Positions 6,738 to 7,973 of a DNA stretch of 7,973 bases are shown here, in pieces. The stretch comes from Paracoccaceae bacterium (GTDB taxonomy: Bacteria; Pseudomonadota; Alphaproteobacteria; Rhodobacterales; Rhodobacteraceae), in assembly GCA_024304875.1 (NCBI GenBank), contig JAMWZF010000129.1, positions 1-7,973 on the forward strand, in the 5' to 3' direction. The translations under genes and the position numbers were made by a program. The notes under the pieces were generated by a model. It saw nothing but the letters and a program-made list of their open reading frames with translations, did no database searches and was not told the DNA's origin. How positions within the stretch are numbered: the stretch's first letter is position 1; each line of letters opens with the position of its first letter.

Positions 6738-7389
6738 GCCATGCTTGCTCCTCGGCAAAATCGTAAACGGCTCCGCGATCCGTGAGGCTAAGCTTGCTCA
6801 TTGCGCGGTACTTGTAAGTTTCGACAGTTTTCGGGCTGATGCGGAGATCCCTAGCGATCTCCTTGGCAGCCCGCCCCTTGGCCACTTGTACGAGGATCTC
6901 CTTCTCGCGCTCCGTCAGCCCTTCGGACTGGGCTGACAGGTCATCGATTGCGAGGGCGGCAGCATCGATCTGGCCGAAAACGCCGTCCACGTAGAAACCG
7001 CCGGCAATAATCGACTCCAGCGCCTCTCGGAAGGCCTTGAGCGATGCGCCGCGCGAGATGATGCCGGTGTAGTTGCTGCGAAGGCAGGCGCGGGCAGTCG
7101 CTGCTGCATCGGAAGGGATATAGGCGACGCTCTCGTGTTCGCCGAACATGTCCAGGTGTCTGCGACGCAAGGCCTCCGGGCTCACATCTGCCTGCTTGGG
7201 ATCGGCGACGATCATGTCCGGCGCAATTGCCGCGATCTCTGGCGTCGGGTCGGCGCCTGCGGTCGCCCAAGCCAAGCAGACGCTCCCGTCGATCCTGGAT
7301 ATCTCTCGCGCCATCGTTCCGCAGAGAATCTCGTTACCGTCGATAAAGAGTATTCGGTTCGTCGGCGCGGCAGAGGTCGCGTCTGTCAT
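6730..7389 (-). CDS. LuxR/FixJ-family response regulator with degenerate (pseudo-)receiver domain
   Basis: A 219-residue protein with a receiver-like domain (about 12-125) and a LuxR-type helix-turn-helix (about 155-205). The latter contains LTEREKEILVQVAKGRAAKE (158-177) and LRISPKTVETYKYRAMSKL (182-200), so DNA binding looks intact. The receiver departs from the family. The acidic pair is D17-G18 (FIDGNEI), the Thr/Ser position reads P92-S93 (AYIPSD), and the conserved Lys is R113 (IISRGAS). The aspartate D63 (MIVADP) remains. Lacking the second metal ligand and the lysine, it probably does not respond to phosphorylation in the usual way; it may act constitutively, bind a ligand, or pair with the next regulator. 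ATG at 7389 with AAGGGA five bases upstream is preferred over the open frame to 7440. First gene of a two-regulator unit. Confidence 0.85.
   Translation of the reverse strand: MTDATSAAPTNRILFIDGNEILCGTMAREISRIDGSVCLAWATAGADPTPEIAAIAPDMIVADPKQADVSPEALRRRHLDMFGEHESVAYIPSDAAATARACLRSNYTGIISRGASLKAFREALESIIAGGFYVDGVFGQIDAAALAIDDLSAQSEGLTEREKEILVQVAKGRAAKEIARDLRISPKTVETYKYRAMSKLSLTDRGAVYDFAEEQAWLA
6748..6753 (-). promoter_or_regulatory. Ribosome binding site of the second regulator, favouring a TTG start
   Basis: GAGGAG lies inside the end of the preceding regulator gene, ten bases before TTG at 6737. A start at TTG 6758 would place this site inside the gene and leaves only a weak GGAG 12 bases upstream. 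Confidence 0.45.
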
Positions 7390-7394
7390 GGTCG

Positions 7395-7400
7395 TCCCTT
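7395..7400 (-). promoter_or_regulatory. Ribosome binding site of the first regulator, overlapping a direct repeat
   Basis: AAGGGA lies five bases before the ATG at 7389 and decides that start. It overlaps one copy of an 8-base direct repeat, AGCCGAAG on the minus strand, at 7398-7405 and 7413-7420 (15-base period). A protein or small RNA binding there could block translation, but this is inference. Confidence 0.6.
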
Positions 7401-7613
7401 CGGCTTGATGCTCTTCGGCTGCAGGTAACAAGCAAAACAATGCCGAACGTCGTCAGATAGTTCCCGGCGCAGGGGCGTTTCTTGGTTTGCTGTCCTGATG
7501 GCGCATGACAGTCTGCGACGTTTTGTGCGGTTTTCCTGGACCGATCGCTGCGGGTGGGACGGCACTGCCGCGGCGGCCTGCCCGAGGGGAGTGCTTGAAG
7601 CTCTGCAATGGCA

Positions 7614-7645
7614 GGCCGGGGCAGCGCATCGGCGCGGCTCCGGCC
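7614..7645 (-). terminator. Strong stem-loop downstream of the RTX gene, probable terminator
   Basis: A 9-base-pair stem (7614-7622 with 7637-7645, one G-T wobble), a single mismatch, then a 4-base-pair GCGC stem and a 4-base loop. It begins 31 bases after the RTX stop codon. No T-run follows on the minus strand; on the plus strand AATTT follows. Position and stability suggest a transcript end or 3' stabiliser. Confidence 0.5.
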
Positions 7646-7676
7646 AATTTCATGGGCAGAACGCCCGGCAGTGCGA

Positions 7677-7973
7677 TCAAAGAAGAATGTCGTCCACGCC
7701 TGCCAACGCACCTCCGAGGTCAATGAAAAGATCGGCAACGCCGTCGCCGTTCACGTCGCCGCGAAGAGCGCCCCCGTCGGCCCATAGGGCGCCGGCGCCG
7801 TGACCGTTCCAGTCAAAGGCTTGGTTCCCTGCTGTCAGACTGTCGGCGTCGATCCCGGCAAGGTCGATCAGGTCCTCCCCGGACGTGAAGTCGCCGATCA
7901 GGTCGACCGCCGTGGCGGAGCTTTCCGAAACCGCGCGGAAGACGAACACGTCTGCGCCCGATCCACCGTAGAG
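7677..7973 (-). CDS. RTX-type calcium-binding, type I-secreted protein, C-terminal part only (5' end outside window)
   Basis: The last 98 codons are visible; the frame is open to the window edge, so the GTG at 7949 is not the start. The segment opens with a glycine-rich RTX repeat end, YGGSGADVFVF (2-12), followed by LIGDFTSGEDLIDLAGI (25-41). This is the pattern found at the C-terminus of serralysin-family and other RTX exoproteins. FDWNG (53-57) and an EF-hand-like calcium loop DVNGDGVAD (73-81) follow, and the protein ends in acidic-hydrophobic DDILL, as type I secretion signals do. It should be exported by an ABC-type system, none of which is in the window, and fold on binding extracellular calcium. 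The function depends on the missing N-terminus: protease, adhesin, polysaccharide lyase or AlgE-type extracellular epimerase, which carry similar R-modules. Proximity to alginate genes makes the last two worth checking. Confidence 0.85.
   Translation of the reverse strand, partial: LYGGSGADVFVFRAVSESSATAVDLIGDFTSGEDLIDLAGIDADSLTAGNQAFDWNGHGAGALWADGGALRGDVNGDGVADLFIDLGGALAGVDDILL

Larger units (their letters stand above)
7390..7676 (-). other. Intergenic region between the RTX gene and the regulator pair
   Basis: No convincing gene in 287 bases; the open frames here are short and resemble no family. It holds, in transcription order, a strong stem-loop after the RTX gene (7614-7645), an imperfect long inverted repeat that could fold as a leader RNA (7446-7522), the 10-base GGGAACTATC also found upstream of algD (7456-7465), a short direct repeat and the regulator RBS. 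The promoter of the regulator unit should lie here. No clear sigma-70 type -35/-10 pair is visible. Confidence 0.5.

Noticed and set aside
7498..7803. A plus-strand open frame of about 100 codons spanning the intergenic region and the RTX end
   Set aside because: It runs antisense to the RTX coding end and through the stem-loop, and its translation has no recognisable feature.
1..7973. CRISPR arrays, tRNA or rRNA genes, insertion sequences
   Set aside because: I looked for regularly spaced repeats, tRNA-like cloverleaf sequence and transposase-like proteins and saw none.

Overview
The window is GC-rich (by eye well above 60% G+C), densely coding, and every gene I can support lies on the minus strand. 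Gene content, codon use and the protein sequences suggest an alphaproteobacterium, most likely of the Rhodobacteraceae type. That placement is inferred from style and not proven by any marker gene.

Layout, in the direction of transcription (high to low coordinates). (1) 7973-7677: C-terminal end of a type I-secreted RTX/serralysin-tail protein whose N-terminus is outside the window. A strong stem-loop follows it. (2) 7676-7390: a 287-base gap holding that stem-loop, a possible structured leader and the RBS of the next gene. (3) 7389-6093: two overlapping LuxR/FixJ-type response regulators. The first has a degenerate receiver; the second has an intact one. (4) 6092-5897: a 196-base gap with overlapping hairpins and the algD leader. 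(5) 5896-1: an alginate-type polysaccharide operon, algD - alg8 - alg44 - algA-like - algG-like. The genes are spaced by -14 to +22 bases, and the last runs off the window.

How they work together. The AlgA-like enzyme makes GDP-mannose and AlgD oxidises it to GDP-mannuronate. Alg8 polymerises this across the inner membrane with Alg44 as its partner, and the AlgG-like beta-helix protein would epimerise mannuronate to guluronate in the periplasm. The order differs from the classical Pseudomonas/Azotobacter operon: algK and algE are absent between alg44 and algG, and algA has moved inward. The two upstream regulators are natural candidates to control the operon. The RTX protein may be an extracellular partner such as an epimerase, lyase or adhesin, but its catalytic part is not visible.

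The most interesting points are two apparent losses of function. The C-terminal cupin of the AlgA-like protein lacks the metal-binding residues of phosphomannose isomerase. The PilZ domain of Alg44 lacks the two c-di-GMP-binding motifs. Together with a pseudo-receiver regulator, this suggests an alginate-like system whose precursor supply and post-translational control differ from the Pseudomonas model.
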